Notes: generated from the letters alone by a model not told the origin. Numbered from the stretch's first letter, positions 7,080-16,180 are shown. The stretch: 40,470 bases of DNA from an uncultured Desulfobacterales bacterium (GCA_947259865.1 CAMYNZ010000006.1:1-40470); one strand, 5' to 3'. Numbers and translations: made by a program.

Positions 7080-10000
7080 ATGAGTGTTGACGTTGAAATA
7101 TACAAGCCCAGGAATCACATCAGAGTTGTTACCGCAACATCTCTTTTCGACGGGCATGATGCAGCCATCAATATTATGCGCCGAATACTGCAATCCACAG
7201 GGGTTGAAGTTATCCACCTTGGACACAACCGTTCGGTGATGGATATTGTTGACGCTGCTATTGAGGAAGATGCACAGGGTGCAGCCGTATCGAGCTATCA
7301 GGGCGGCCACATTGAATTCTACAAATACATGGTGGATCTTTTAAAGGAAAAAGGCGCACCTCATATAAAGGTTTTTGGCGGCGGCGGCGGTGTCATCGTA
7401 CCCGAAGAAATAAAGGAATTAGAAACCTACGGTGTAACCAAAATCTATTCGCCCGAAGACGGTGCCAAAATGGGACTGCAGGGCATCATCAACCATATGG
7501 TTAAAATCCTCGATTTTCCTACCGTAAAAGAGGCGGGGTTGGCCATTGACCAACTCACTCCGGACAACAAACTGCTGGTGGCTAATGTAATATCCGCTGC
7601 CGAACAGGCCAAGGCCCAGGAAGACGGCAATCTTGCCGAACTCAGAGCAAAACTGTTGAAAAAAATAAAGGGTCGCAAAACACCCATCATCGGTATTACC
7701 GGAACCGGGGGTGCCGGCAAATCATCACTAACGGATGAGCTGATCATACGCCTTCTGCATGACATCAAAGATATAAATGTAGCCATCATCAGTTGTGATC
7801 CTTCGCGCCGCAAAACCGGCGGTGCCTTGCTGGGGGATCGAATCCGCATGAACGCTATCGGCAGTCCAAGAATTTATATGCGCTCTCTGGCGACCCGGCG
7901 CGCTCAGACGGAGATCCCGGATGCATTAAGCGAAGGAATTGAGGTTGCCCGGGCAGCTGGGTTCGATCTGATCATTGCCGAAACTGCTGGTATCGGCCAG
8001 GGTGATTCCAAAATCATCGATCTGGTAGATGTATCCATGTATGTTATGACCAGCGAATTCGGCGCGGCCTCACAGCTCGAAAAAATCGATATGCTTGATT
8101 TTGCCGATCTCATCGTGGTCAACAAATATGAGAAACGGGGCAGCCAGGATGCCGTTCGAGATGTCAGAAAGCAGGTGCAGCGAAACCGCAATGCATGGGA
8201 TCAGGCTGTTGAAGAGATGCCCGTTTTCGGCACTATTGCCTCAAAATTCAACGATGACGGCCTCACCGCACTGTATCACGCCCTTCTGGATAATATTGCC
8301 GAAAAAACCGGTGTTAAATTGGAATCCAGTCTTGCGAGACCGCAAACAAAGATATCGACCTCAAAAACGATTATTATTCCGCCGGAGAGAACCCGCTATC
8401 TTGCCGAAATTGCCGACACACTGAGGGGCTATCATAAACGTACCCAAGAGCAGGCTGACGCTGTGCGCCAGGCCTGGCATTTTGAAAAAACCCTGGAATC
8501 ACTGAGCAGCGACGTTCCAGCCACTCTTCAACAGCTTAAAAAAGAAGTCGCCCGGGCACAATCATTGCTGGACAGAGATACGACCGATCTTTTACATGAA
8601 TGGGAAGAAATCAAAGATACTTATGGTAAAGACGAGCTGGTTTATAAGGTCCGGGATCGTGATATCAGTCTGCCCCTTTACACCGAGTCATTGTCTCATC
8701 AAAAAATTCCCAAGATCGTGTTGCCCGGGTTTGAAGATCCTGGCGAAGTTTATCGATGGCTGCGGGAGGAAAATGTTCCCGGGCGGTTTCCTTTTACAGC
8801 CGGGGTCTTTCCGTTGAAAAGGGCTGATGAAGACCCCACTCGCATGTTCGCCGGCGAGGGCGATCCTGCCAGAACAAACAGACGGTTCAAACTTCTTTCG
8901 GCCAATTATGAAGCCAAACGTTTATCAACGGCCTTTGATTCTGTGACCTTATATGGATATGACCCTGATGTCCGGCCGGATATCTTTGGCAAGGTAGGAA
9001 CATCCGGGGTGAGTATCTGCACGCTGGACGATGTCAAAGTTTTATACAGTGGTTTTGATTTGTGTGCACCCAGCACCTCTGTTTCAATGACCATCAACGG
9101 CCCGGCACCGATCATGCTGGCCATGTTTTTAAATACGGCGATCGATCAACAGGTAGATAAATATAACGCTGAAAACGGTAAACCGCCTTCGGCGGCAACT
9201 TACAAAAAAATCCGTTCTGAAGTTCTGTCCAACGTGCGCGGCACGGTTCAGGCAGACATTCTCAAAGAAGACCAGGGCCAAAACACATGCATATTTTCCA
9301 TTCAATTTGCCTTAAAAATGATGGGAGATATACAACAATACTTCAGTGAGAATAACGTCCGTAATTTCTATTCCGTATCCATCTCCGGCTACCACATAGC
9401 CGAAGCCGGCGCCAATCCGATATCCCAGCTGGCTTTTACCCTGGCAAACGGTTTCACTTACCTGGAATATTACCTTTCACGAGGTATGCCGGTGGACAGC
9501 TTTGCACCCAATCTTTCCTTTTTCTTTTCAAATGGAATGGAACCCGAATACACGGTCATCGGTCGAGTGGCCCGACGTATTTGGGCCATCGCCATGCGGG
9601 AAAAATATGACGGCAGCGCACGCTCTCAAATGTTAAAATATCATATCCAAACTTCGGGGCGCTCGCTGCACAGCCAGGACATCCAATTTAACGATATTCG
9701 TACGACCCTGCAGGCACTTTGTGCTATTTATGACAACTGCAACAGCCTGCATACCAATGCCTTTGATGAGGCTATTACTACTCCGAGCAGTGAATCGGTT
9801 CGGAGGGCGCTGGCGATCCAATTGATTATAAACCGGGAATGGGGCTTGACGAATAATGAAAATATGCTTCAAGGCAGTTTTATCGTTGAAGAACTCACCC
9901 GGCTGGTGGAAGAAGCGGTGTTAGCCGAGTTTGACAGCATAACCGAACGCGGCGGCGTTTTGGGAGCGATGGAAACCGGTTACCAGCGCAGTAAAATTCA

Positions 10001-10343
10001 GGAAGAGTCGATTTATTATGAGCAGTTGAAGCATACCGGCAAACTTCCGATTATCGGCGTCAACACCTTTAGAGACCCGGATGCCAATATTGAAGAACTG
10101 GCTGAAACGGTCGAACTGGCCCGAGCAACAAAACAAGAGAAAGAATCCCAGCTCAGACGCCTGGAGAAATTTAAAAAGCGACACGCAAAGAAGGCCCCGG
10201 CCGCTTTGAAAAAACTGCAACAGGTGGCGCTTTCAGGAGAAAACATATTTGCCGAACTCATGGACACCGTCAAGGTTTGCTCCCTGGGTCAGATTACGCA
10301 AGCGCTGTTTGAGGTGGGGGGGCAATATCGACGCAATATGTAA
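7080..10343 (+). CDS. icmF: Fused isobutyryl-CoA mutase (B12 domain, G-protein chaperone, mutase)
   Basis: 1087 residues, the full IcmF length. Order: B12-binding domain (about 12-145) with D24-G-H26 supplying the cobalt-ligating His; MeaI-type G-protein chaperone with Walker A GTGGAGKS (208-215), [10 protein letters not shown], and NK at 348-349; then a linker and the TIM-barrel mutase domain from about residue 540. In the active site, F577 (in TAGVFP) and Q734 (in GQNTC) occupy the positions that are Tyr and Arg in methylmalonyl-CoA mutase, the IcmF signature. The enzyme interconverts isobutyryl-CoA and n-butyryl-CoA, and some homologues also isovaleryl- and pivalyl-CoA. GGAGGGGG precedes the ATG. 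It follows tetR on the same strand and is followed by a remnant of a 3-hydroxyacyl-CoA dehydrogenase. Confidence 0.96.
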   Translation: MSVDVEIYKPRNHIRVVTATSLFDGHDAAINIMRRILQSTGVEVIHLGHNRSVMDIVDAAIEEDAQGAAVSSYQGGHIEFYKYMVDLLKEKGAPHIKVFGGGGGVIVPEEIKELETYGVTKIYSPEDGAKMGLQGIINHMVKILDFPTVKEAGLAIDQLTPDNKLLVANVISAAEQAKAQEDGNLAELRAKLLKKIKGRKTPIIGITGTGGAGKSSLTDELIIRLLHDIKDINVAIISCDPSRRKTGGALLGDRIRMNAIGSPRIYMRSLATRRAQTEIPDALSEGIEVARAAGFDLIIAETAGIGQGDSKIIDLVDVSMYVMTSEFGAASQLEKIDMLDFADLIVVNKYEKRGSQDAVRDVRKQVQRNRNAWDQAVEEMPVFGTIASKFNDDGLTALYHALLDNIAEKTGVKLESSLARPQTKISTSKTIIIPPERTRYLAEIADTLRGYHKRTQEQADAVRQAWHFEKTLESLSSDVPATLQQLKKEVARAQSLLDRDTTDLLHEWEEIKDTYGKDELVYKVRDRDISLPLYTESLSHQKIPKIVLPGFEDPGEVYRWLREENVPGRFPFTAGVFPLKRADEDPTRMFAGEGDPARTNRRFKLLSANYEAKRLSTAFDSVTLYGYDPDVRPDIFGKVGTSGVSICTLDDVKVLYSGFDLCAPSTSVSMTINGPAPIMLAMFLNTAIDQQVDKYNAENGKPPSAATYKKIRSEVLSNVRGTVQADILKEDQGQNTCIFSIQFALKMMGDIQQYFSENNVRNFYSVSISGYHIAEAGANPISQLAFTLANGFTYLEYYLSRGMPVDSFAPNLSFFFSNGMEPEYTVIGRVARRIWAIAMREKYDGSARSQMLKYHIQTSGRSLHSQDIQFNDIRTTLQALCAIYDNCNSLHTNAFDEAITTPSSESVRRALAIQLIINREWGLTNNENMLQGSFIVEELTRLVEEAVLAEFDSITERGGVLGAMETGYQRSKIQEESIYYEQLKHTGKLPIIGVNTFRDPDANIEELAETVELARATKQEKESQLRRLEKFKKRHAKKAPAALKKLQQVALSGENIFAELMDTVKVCSLGQITQALFEVGGQYRRNM

Positions 10344-10487
10344 ATTTTCGAATCAGAAACGGCTCTTTTCCGCAATCTCTGCGTCAATCTTCGTAATTAT
10401 TTGTGCGACGTACTCACGGTACGTCTCCGCACAATTTCTCGATTTCCTTGACCTTACGAAAAATTTCTCGTTTCTGATTCGAAAATT
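10343..10487. repeat. Palindromic repeat family P1, copy B
   Basis: It begins at the last base of the icmF stop codon. Terminal arms of 19 bases (10343-10361, 10469-10487) are perfect inverted copies. Inside is TTGTGCG ... CGCACAA around the core ACGTAC-tcacg-GTACGT. The reverse complement contains GCGGAGACGTACC and GTGAGTACGT, relating it to the other P1 copies in reverse orientation. Its position suggests a role at the mRNA 3' end. Confidence 0.7.
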
Positions 10488-10524
10488 GATCTATAACTAA
10501 TAAAATTAAAGTTCTAAACTTAAC

Positions 10525-10552
10525 ATTGAACTTTGAACATTGAACTTTGAAC
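10525..10552. repeat. Tandem duplication of ATTGAACTTTGAAC
   Basis: Two perfect adjacent copies of the 14-mer (10525-10538, 10539-10552) lie upstream of the dehydrogenase remnant. Looser repeats of the same kind are seen near 26520-26610. Confidence 0.75.
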
Positions 10553-10572
10553 TAATTAAATAGGAGATGGGA

Positions 10573-10734
10573 ATGGAAATCAAAACATTGGGGGTAATTG
10601 GTGCAGGTCAGATGGGAAACGGAATTGCCCAGGTTGCGGCCATGAGCGGACTTGACGTCATCATGAACGATATCAAACCAGAATTTGTGGAAAAGGGCCT
10701 GAACAATGTCAGCAAGATTTTAACACGCAGCTAA
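10573..10734 (+). pseudogene. 3-hydroxyacyl-CoA dehydrogenase remnant (N-terminal 53 residues)
   Basis: An ATG with the good ribosome binding site TAGGAG opens a frame whose start is unmistakably the Rossmann fold of 3-hydroxybutyryl-CoA dehydrogenase: LGVIGAGQMGNGIAQVAA, followed by VIMNDIKPEFVEKGLNN. It ends at TAA after LTRS, where the normal protein (about 280-290 residues) continues. The next base begins the convergent ACT-domain gene, so the rest of the gene is gone. The NAD-binding fold is incomplete and catalytic His/Glu are missing, so it cannot be active. In the intact ancestor it would have worked with the hydratase and mutase on short-chain acyl-CoAs. Confidence 0.85.
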
Positions 10735-10735
10735 T

Positions 10736-11218
10736 TTATAATTTGAATATCTTGGCAGCCTTTTCGATATCCTCCGGGCAGAAAACAAACAGACATTTTT
10801 CATCCGGGGAAGAAACTGAACCGTAGACATAGTTGATATTTATGCCTTCTTCTCCGAACTTAGTCGTAATTTTAGCAATTTCCCCGGGGGTGTTCTCAAG
10901 ATCGAGGGCAATGACCGGCATAATATCAAAAAGGTAGTCATGTTGGGATAGGAGATCAATGGCTTTATCGGTATCGCCAACCAGCAATCGAATAAGGGCG
11001 AACTCGGCCGAATCCTTGCGCATGGAATTATAACTTGCCGCCGATGCGATGCGTTTGAGTGATTTACCCCGGCCTTTAAATAGTTCCTGCACATAAGCCG
11101 AGGCGTCCTGGATTGTCAGGGCATCGATATTGATTCCTTCACCGCCAAAAAGAGTGGTCAGTTTGCCAAGCTCGCCCGGCACATTTTTCATGAAAAGCGA
11201 AATTTCCGTTCTTACCAT
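10736..11218 (-). CDS. Protein with two ACT domains
   Basis: 160 residues. An ACT domain starts at the N-terminus (EISLFMKNVPGELGKLTTLF) and a second in the C-terminal half (LENTPGEIAKITTKFGEEGI). Both carry the P-G-E-x-x-K turn that binds small ligands, usually amino acids. There is no catalytic domain, so it is probably a stand-alone sensor or regulatory subunit. Similar proteins are often encoded beside acyl-CoA ligases. An inverted repeat (11231-11253) sits 12 bases upstream of its start codon, and GGGGGGTAAG can serve as ribosome binding site. It is convergent with the truncated dehydrogenase. Confidence 0.8.
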   Translation of the reverse strand: MVRTEISLFMKNVPGELGKLTTLFGGEGINIDALTIQDASAYVQELFKGRGKSLKRIASAASYNSMRKDSAEFALIRLLVGDTDKAIDLLSQHDYLFDIMPVIALDLENTPGEIAKITTKFGEEGININYVYGSVSSPDEKCLFVFCPEDIEKAAKIFKL

Positions 11219-11230
11219 TTCTTACCCCCC

Positions 11231-11253
11231 ATAAAATCGCTATACGATTTTAT
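11231..11253. promoter_or_regulatory. Inverted repeat in the ACT gene leader
   Basis: ATAAAATCG-ctata-CGATTTTAT is a perfect 9-bp inverted repeat with a 5-base loop, just upstream of the ACT-domain gene. It may be an operator or a leader hairpin; neither can be decided from sequence. Confidence 0.45.
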
Positions 11254-11345
11254 ATCATAATCCTCAAGATTACATCTATAGGCAATTTGAGCGGTTAAGT
11301 CAACAATGGTAACTATCAATGATATCACAATTACCAGGCAAATCC

Positions 11346-11490
11346 AGAAGTGGTTTCAAAACCTCAGGTTGTGTTCGAGGGCAAGGCGTCGATTCGGTTT
11401 AAAAGCGGAGCGTACACGCAGTACGTGAGTATTTTAAGCCGGATCGCAACACAGCCATCGGACACAAGATGGGGATTTAAAACCACTTCT
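11346..11490. repeat. Palindromic repeat family P1, copy A
   Basis: Terminal arms AGAAGTGGTTT (11346-11356) and AAACCACTTCT (11480-11490) are perfect. Nested inside are TGTGTTCGAGGGC against GCCATCGGACACA (11 of 13 paired), a 15-base arm pair ending TTTAAAA/TTTTAA, and the core GCGGAGCGTAC-acgca-GTACGTGAG. The whole 145 bp can fold as one long hairpin. It ends 6 bases from the stop of the lipoprotein gene. Confidence 0.85.
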
Positions 11491-11496
11491 TAACTG

Positions 11497-12084
11497 TTAA
11501 GGATATTTGGTTTGAAAAGCGGCCACCCGGGTCAAACTGCCGGCCCGGAAAACAGCTGCGCCTTTCTTTATATTGATGGGGAAAGAAAAATCCGGAGCCC
11601 CATCCCACCATTCTTCGAGCTTATTCCATACAGACACTTTTTTTTGTTTTAATTTATATCCCTTATTGGCAAGCAATCGCAATAAAGCTGCCCGGCCATC
11701 CGTCACGGCCATCAATCGCAATTGGTTCGTCTTTCCGGCCGGAATCCATTGAATCTCGGAAGACCTCACCGAATTGAGATCAAAATCCTCAAAGGCGAGT
11801 GTAAAATAAAAATTTTCCATCTTTATCGGATAATTATTGGGGTTGTGAATTTTAAAAATAAAAGCATGCACAAGGGGGGCGCCATAATTACCGGCTTTAC
11901 CCCTGATTGGTTTTTCATTGATTGAAAAATACCACCAGCCCCAATACTGCGATAGTTCTGCATGACTAAAAGTGACCCGGGGGGTAATAAAATTTCTGGC
12001 CGTCGGTTTTACCGCACCACCGGCACAAGCCAACACAACCATAGTAGACAACATGATACATACGAGCTTTAGTTTTATTCTCAT
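11497..12084 (-). CDS. Lipoprotein, LEA14-like
   Basis: 195 residues with a lipoprotein signal peptide: basic start MRIKLK, hydrophobic core, lipobox VLAC with Cys20 as the lipidated residue. The mature part contains FKIHNPNNYPIKMENFYF, like the N-P-N-x-Y-P pattern of LEA14/water-stress (LEA_2) beta-sandwich domains. Such domains occur in bacterial lipoproteins of unknown or stress-related function. It is predicted to sit at a membrane surface facing the periplasm. A P1 repeat follows its stop codon. The lipoprotein call is firm; the LEA-like call is a motif-level guess. Confidence 0.7.
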   Translation of the reverse strand: MRIKLKLVCIMLSTMVVLACAGGAVKPTARNFITPRVTFSHAELSQYWGWWYFSINEKPIRGKAGNYGAPLVHAFIFKIHNPNNYPIKMENFYFTLAFEDFDLNSVRSSEIQWIPAGKTNQLRLMAVTDGRAALLRLLANKGYKLKQKKVSVWNKLEEWWDGAPDFSFPINIKKGAAVFRAGSLTRVAAFQTKYP

Positions 12085-12366
12085 TTGCTTGCTCTCTTTG
12101 CTCGAGGCTATGTTAGTTAGCTGATACAGTACTACCTCAATTGTGCGTAAACAAAATCAAGAGTGAATAATAACTTTTTAGTATTACGGGATATCCGGAA
12201 AATGTATACACCTCGCTACAAACCAAGGATAGTAGAATGATAGATGTCTAATCTATTTCTTCATTTTGTTTACCCTTCGGGAAAGCCTCGCCAGAGGCGG
12301 GCAAGCCGATGTTTATCCGCCAACGTACTCTGGCGGATTAATCCGCCAGAGATCTTTGGCGGAATA
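12085..12366. other. Intergenic region with a 24-bp perfect palindrome
   Basis: No gene. It contains a perfect 24-bp palindrome at 12328-12351 centred on GGATTAATCC. This overlaps a TCCGCC-type near-palindrome at 12342-12363 (TCCGCCAGAGATCTTTGGCGGA as two arms around AGATCT), which recurs inside P1 copy D. Both look like small GC-rich hairpin repeats. Confidence 0.6.
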
Positions 12367-12439
12367 CCCCACCTCCTGCGTTGCCAAGGGTTCGCAGTAG
12401 TTTACTACGGCTTCACCCTGGGTCGCCTTGGATCTGGGG
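12367..12439. repeat. Degenerate hairpin, probable P1-related copy C
   Basis: Arms running inward from CCCC (12367) and GGGG (12439) enclose GTAG-ttta-CTAC. On the reverse strand the order CAAGGCG ... AAGCCGTAG ... GCAACGCAG follows the P1 plan, but the conserved core is not recognisable, so membership is tentative. Confidence 0.4.
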
Positions 12440-12551
12440 CATCCTCGACTTTTGCACAATTAAGGTAGTCTTTATCAAAAAGGGGCCTGGCGTAGTGTAG
12501 GCAAAATCCTTGTCGACTAACCGCCGACCCGTGAATATTCGGACGTCAAAT

Positions 12552-13838
12552 TTACCAGCCAAACCACTGATCACGCCATCTGTGCGGCCAGCGCCGCTTC
12601 AGGTCAACAACTTCAAGTATTCGAAATTTACCACTTCTGATTTCATAGATCGGAATCTTGCCTGAGATGCGGTGATCGCTGGATGTAAGGGTTATCGGAG
12701 ATAACCCCAGGCCAATATCAAAACCTCTCATGGTCTCAAAGCCATTTTTGAGGATGCTTATACCGCTCAAAGATCCGGCCTTATCCGCCCTTTTTAACGC
12801 TTCCCAAAGCACAAGCACATTGGCCCAGGCCTGCACAGTCCGATTAAGGCGATTTTCCGGGGGAACACCGGGATTGTATAATTTAGCGTACTTTATCAGC
12901 TTGTTCATGAGTGGCACATTCTGACCAAAAAAGGCACATGAAGCGGCACCCAGAACCCCTTCGGCAGATTTACCGGCCAATCTTAGCAGAGTTTCGTCAA
13001 ATCCCCAATTGTTTATGATGTGATCCGATTTCAGACCATAGTAAGATGCATCCCGAACTGAAACTGCCTCGGCCATAGCAGTGTTTCCATGCCAAACCAG
13101 GTCGGGTCTAAAATTTTTCATGGCCAGCACCTGGTTTTCAATGTTAATGGCCAGTATGGATACTTCCTGATCCGGGCCGATTTCAAATCCCAGCAATCGG
13201 GCCTGATCCTTTACGGCTTTGACGGGAGCAATGGCATAGGGAGAGGCAAACATGTAGGAACATTGAATGCGGGGTTTGCGTTTTTTGTAATCCGGATGTT
13301 TCGGCCATTTATGGTCAAACCAGGCCGTGATCGCAGCTCTGGCGCTGCTTGAAAAGTCATTTGAAACGGAAAGGTTATAGGGCGCCTTGGCAGGATTGGT
13401 CAAATGAGCCGGGTAAGTTGCTGATAAATAGGGCATCCTGTCCCTATTAACTGCAGGGGAAAGGGCCTCTGTATCATCGGCTCCCCATCCTAATATTGCC
13501 ACGCACCCCAGTCTTTTTAATAGTTTGTATTTTGCATAAGCCTCGGGGATGCGGTTTCCATAATCAAATTGATAAAGCTTGATTTTTGTTCCGTTAACAC
13601 CTCCCTTGTCATTGGCATAGCGAATAGCCTCAGCAATACCCATGGCATAGTCTTCACCGGCATCTGCGGTAGCTCCGGTTAAGTCTATCAGCGAACCGAT
13701 TCTGATTTCAGCTGTTTTGTTTACATACGTTTTGCTGGAAGCGATGTTAAAATCAGTAAAAATTGCCGCTTGGGCTGAGGATAAACGTGAAAAAAGCAGA
13801 CATAAACAAAGCAGCATCCAAAAAGGGGGTCTTCTCAT
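12552..13838 (-). CDS. Periplasmic substrate-binding protein of a branched-chain amino acid-type ABC transporter
   Basis: About 428 residues beginning with a signal peptide (MRRPPFWMLLCLCLLFSRL, likely cut after SAQAA). The mature protein matches the type I periplasmic binding fold of LivK-like proteins: EIRIGSLIDLTGATADAGE near the start, a later VAILGWGADDTEALSP, and the hinge-type segment GVPPENRLNRTVQAWANVLV. ATG at 13838 is favoured over an in-frame GTG at 13847; neither has a strong ribosome binding site. It has no permease genes beside it and may serve the livGHMF transporter encoded upstream as an alternative receptor, or be an orphan. It could bind an organic acid rather than an amino acid. 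Confidence 0.85.
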   Translation of the reverse strand: MRRPPFWMLLCLCLLFSRLSSAQAAIFTDFNIASSKTYVNKTAEIRIGSLIDLTGATADAGEDYAMGIAEAIRYANDKGGVNGTKIKLYQFDYGNRIPEAYAKYKLLKRLGCVAILGWGADDTEALSPAVNRDRMPYLSATYPAHLTNPAKAPYNLSVSNDFSSSARAAITAWFDHKWPKHPDYKKRKPRIQCSYMFASPYAIAPVKAVKDQARLLGFEIGPDQEVSILAINIENQVLAMKNFRPDLVWHGNTAMAEAVSVRDASYYGLKSDHIINNWGFDETLLRLAGKSAEGVLGAASCAFFGQNVPLMNKLIKYAKLYNPGVPPENRLNRTVQAWANVLVLWEALKRADKAGSLSGISILKNGFETMRGFDIGLGLSPITLTSSDHRISGKIPIYEIRSGKFRILEVVDLKRRWPHRWRDQWFGW

Positions 13839-13921
13839 ATTTCCCACAGACGAATAGTTGATGGCTTAAATCTCTATAAAAATGACTGAAAGATGGTAAA
13901 GTTTTGCGGCCCATTTTGATC

Positions 13922-13982
13922 GGCGGGATGAATTATCAGTCCCGCCCATATTCTGCCATATGGCATAGATACAGGCGGGACT
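13922..13982. repeat. Triple GGCGGGA/TCCCGCC hairpin cluster
   Basis: GGCGGGA (13922-13928), AGTCCCGCC (13938-13946) and GGCGGGACT (13974-13982) can pair in two alternative ways, and the perfect palindrome TGCCATATGGCA (13954-13965) sits between the last two. It lies upstream of the binding-protein gene. The role is unknown. Confidence 0.6.
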
Positions 13983-14009
13983 TGTAATTTATGCAGCCAC
14001 CTAACCCAG

Positions 14010-14150
14010 AAACTATCTCAAAGATACATCTAACGCTCAATTACTATGTTGCGAACCTCCTCAAAATGCTCACATACTACCGCGTATGCTCCGCTTTTTC
14101 GTCGGCCCGCGCCTTGTCCTCGAACGTAACCTGCATTTTTGAGATAGCTT
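14010..14150. repeat. Palindromic repeat family P1, copy E
   Basis: End arms AAACTATCTCAAA and TTTGAGATAGCTT pair at 12 of 13 positions. On the reverse strand it reads CGAGGACAAGGCG, then AAAGCGGAGCATACGCG, GTAGTATGTGAGCATTTT and GCAACATAG, i.e. a full P1 copy in minus orientation. It ends 17 bases from the universal stress protein stop codon. Confidence 0.85.
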
Positions 14151-14167
14151 CAAGATACTTCCAGAAA

Positions 14168-14560
14168 TCATTTGACACTGATCACCGGGCAGGGGGCCTT
14201 TAAGATGACATATTGGGCAGTGGAACCGAGAAGCATTTTTCGGGTTTTCGATTTTTTCTCAATACCGACAAATAATTGATCAATTTCGTTATCTTCGGCG
14301 AATTTGACAAGATCTTCTCCGGGTGACAATCCTCTGGCCAGTTGATGGGTTTCGCACTCCAGGCCCTGTTCTTCCAAAAAGGTTTTTGCTTGTCTAAGAT
14401 CATTTTCCGCTTTTGTGATTTCCTCCAAAGTCTCGCCGGTGCCACCCTCCAAAGAAGTCATAACGAAAATCTTGGCATTAAAAACTTTCGCAAAATTACA
14501 CGCCATCGTTAACGCCGATTTGGCAACACTTGACCCGTTGAAACCCACTAAAAACTTCAT
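14168..14560 (-). CDS. Universal stress protein (UspA family)
   Basis: 130 residues from the ATG at 14560, chosen for the upstream AAAGGA and because MKFLVGFNGSS is the usual Usp N-terminal strand. The C-terminal nucleotide loop is VGIEKKSKTRKMLLGST, followed by QYVILKAPCPVISVK, which is canonical. In the G-2x-G-9x-G-S motif the second Gly is Lys here, a substitution that might weaken ATP binding. Usp proteins are small cytoplasmic, often dimeric, stress-responsive proteins. It is alone on this strand between repeat elements, downstream of livF. Confidence 0.9.
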   Translation of the reverse strand: MKFLVGFNGSSVAKSALTMACNFAKVFNAKIFVMTSLEGGTGETLEEITKAENDLRQAKTFLEEQGLECETHQLARGLSPGEDLVKFAEDNEIDQLFVGIEKKSKTRKMLLGSTAQYVILKAPCPVISVK

Positions 14561-14631
14561 CCTGGAATCCTTTCCTAAAAGGCAGAATACGATCCGCCGT
14601 CGCTTAAAAAGCAATGGCGGGACAGGCGCAA

Positions 14632-14746
14632 TTTTAGGTTAGCCGGTTTGTCCCGCTAACAGCTGGATTTAGCCCGCAAAAAAGGGAATCCATCCGATTT
14701 TTAATCCCGCAATAAGCGTGAGCATCGGGCTCAACGGGTTAACCTA
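14632..14746. repeat. Repeat family P2, copy 1
   Basis: It starts TTTTAGGTTAGCCGGTTTG, identical over 19 bases to 21643-21661, and ends in GGGTTAACCTA so that TAGGTTA and TAACCTA form the outer arms. The interior contains TTTAGCCCG and CGGGCT. A second dispersed imperfect palindrome family. Confidence 0.7.
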
Positions 14747-14803
14747 TTTCCTGTGTGAGCTTTTTGAGCCGCCTCGCAACCACCATGTACAAGCTTGGTA
14801 AAC

Positions 14804-14921
14804 TGGTTTGAAAACCATTGCATCTTGCTCGAGGACAAGGCTAGAGGAGGTGGAAAAGCGGAGTCCGCCAAAGATCTCTGGCGGATGAGCATTTTCAGTC
14901 GCCTCCTATAACCGCCATGAA
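14804..14921. repeat. Palindromic repeat family P1, copy D, with altered core
   Basis: The left part reads CTCGAGGACAAGGC and GGAAAAGCGGAG, the right part GAGCATTTTC, as in P1. The usual CATAC...GTATG core is replaced by TCCGCCA-aagatctc-TGGCGGA, a hairpin also found at 12342-12363. Flanks GGAGG and CCTCC pair. Confidence 0.7.
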
Positions 14922-14952
14922 TTCATATAAATGCACCTATGTAACGATACAG

Positions 14953-15099
14953 CAGAAACGGTTTCAGAGCCGCAGATCATGTTTGAGAGCAAGGCACGAA
15001 CCGATGTAAAAGCGGAGCATACACGGTAGTATGTGAGCATTTTACATCGGTTTGTAACGCAGCTATCGAACATTAGATGGGGCTCTGAAGCCGTTTCTG
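14953..15099. repeat. Palindromic repeat family P1, copy G
   Basis: This is the best preserved copy. End arms of 19 bases (14953-14971, 15081-15099) pair at 18 positions. The inner arms CCGATGTAAAA and TTTTACATCGG are perfect. The core is GCGGAGCATAC-acggta-GTATGTGAGC. The element ends one base before the livF stop codon. Confidence 0.9.
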
Positions 15100-15100
15100 G

Positions 15101-15922
15101 TTACATCCAGCGCTTGCGTCGTTTGTACGACTTAACTTCCTTGAAAGATTTCCGGCCACCGCCCTGGGTGACACCCATATAAAATTCTTTCACATCCGGA
15201 TTGTTTTTTAACTCCCCGGAGGGACCCTCCAGGACAACTTTGCCGGACTCCATAATGTAGGCATAATTGGATATCTCCAGCGCCATCCTGGCGTTTTGTT
15301 CAACAATAAGAATGGTGGTATCCATTTCCCGGTTTATGAGTTGTATGTTTTCAAAAATCTCTTTAACCAACAGCGGCGCCAGACCCAGGGACGGTTCGTC
15401 CAGCATCAACATTTTAGGTGCCGCCATGAGAGCCCGGGCAATGGCAATCATCTGTTGTTCACCACCGGAACAGTACCCCGCCAGCCGATTGGTAACTCTG
15501 GCCAGACGCGGGAAATGATCGTACATAAGACCCTGGTCTTTACGGACAATCTGTGACCCATCCCGTCGGGTGATGGAACCCACCCGTATGTTCTCATCCA
15601 CAGTAAGATGTTTGAAAACATGACGTCCTTCGGGAACCATCACCGCCCCTTCTTTAACGACCTGGGTTCCCAGGCTGTTGGTGATATCCTTGCCACCAAA
15701 CTTTATATATCCGTCTTTAATGAAACCGTTTTCCGGTTTGAGCAGACCGCTGATTGCCCGCAGGGTGGTTGTTTTTCCGGCCCCGTTGGTACCCAATAGG
15801 GCAACAATGCTCCCTTCGGGCACATTGAGGCTGACGCCCCGCAGAACCTGAATGATATCGTTATAAACAACTTCGATGTTGTTTATTTCCAGAAGTATAT
15901 GGTTTGAGCTGTCAGTCGCCAT
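15101..15922 (-). CDS. livF: Branched-chain-type ABC transporter ATP-binding protein LivF
   Basis: 273 residues. Walker A GTNGAGKTT (44-52), signature CSGGEQQ (151-157) and Walker B MLMLDEP (171-177) are intact, with the LivF-type VPEGRHVFKHLTVDEN stretch. It is longer than the usual 235-250 residues because of a basic C-terminal tail (KSFKEVKSYKRRKRW). As one of two ATPases it energises import by LivH/LivM. It is the last gene of the liv cluster, 506 bases after livK with repeats in between, so co-transcription through that gap is not certain. The start at 15922 lacks a strong ribosome binding site. Confidence 0.93.
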   Translation of the reverse strand: MATDSSNHILLEINNIEVVYNDIIQVLRGVSLNVPEGSIVALLGTNGAGKTTTLRAISGLLKPENGFIKDGYIKFGGKDITNSLGTQVVKEGAVMVPEGRHVFKHLTVDENIRVGSITRRDGSQIVRKDQGLMYDHFPRLARVTNRLAGYCSGGEQQMIAIARALMAAPKMLMLDEPSLGLAPLLVKEIFENIQLINREMDTTILIVEQNARMALEISNYAYIMESGKVVLEGPSGELKNNPDVKEFYMGVTQGGGRKSFKEVKSYKRRKRWM

Positions 15923-15975
15923 TTATATAGGTGCTTTTCTTTTGACACAAAGCAATTTTGATGAATCCTTACACC

Positions 15976-16069
15976 TCGTGGCTAAAAGCCACTCCCACCA
16001 ATTACTAAACATCATAATGTTTGCCGATCCTCAACTGATATAAACAGTGGGAGCGGCATCTTGCCGCGA
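15976..16069. repeat. Paired-hairpin repeat (GTGGCT/CTCCCAC type)
   Basis: Two 23-base arms (starting 15976 and ending 16069) are inverted copies at about 18 positions, and each arm is itself a hairpin: GTGGCT-aaa-AGCCAC and GCGGCA-tct-TGCCGC. CTCCCAC and GTGGGAG form the inner pair. It lies in the livK-livF gap. Confidence 0.7.
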
Positions 16070-16102
16070 TCAATTAGCCATTCAAGCCGCGGGACAACGC
16101 AG

Positions 16103-16142
16103 CCTGCCCGCCATCGCGAGCCGCTCAGGCGAGGTGGGCGGG
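16103..16142. repeat. 40-bp GC-rich repeat, copy 1
   Basis: It begins CCTGCCCGCCATCGCGAG. The reverse complement occurs at 26702-26741 with one mismatch in 40. It appears to interrupt a P1 right half: GCAGCC before it and CATTGGAC after it resemble the P1 sequence CAGCCATCGGAC, and the P1-type end TTTTTGAGATAGCTTCTAG follows at 16181-16199. Confidence 0.75.
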
Positions 16143-16180
16143 CCATTGGACGCTAGCCCGCCGGAGGCGAATAAAATACA

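Noticed and set aside
7445..7849. Minus-strand open frame of 134 codons
   Set aside because: It lies opposite the B12 and G-domain of icmF and its serine-rich translation has no domain.
14010..15099. CRISPR array
   Set aside because: The repeats are long palindromes at irregular distances, with no uniform spacers and no cas genes.
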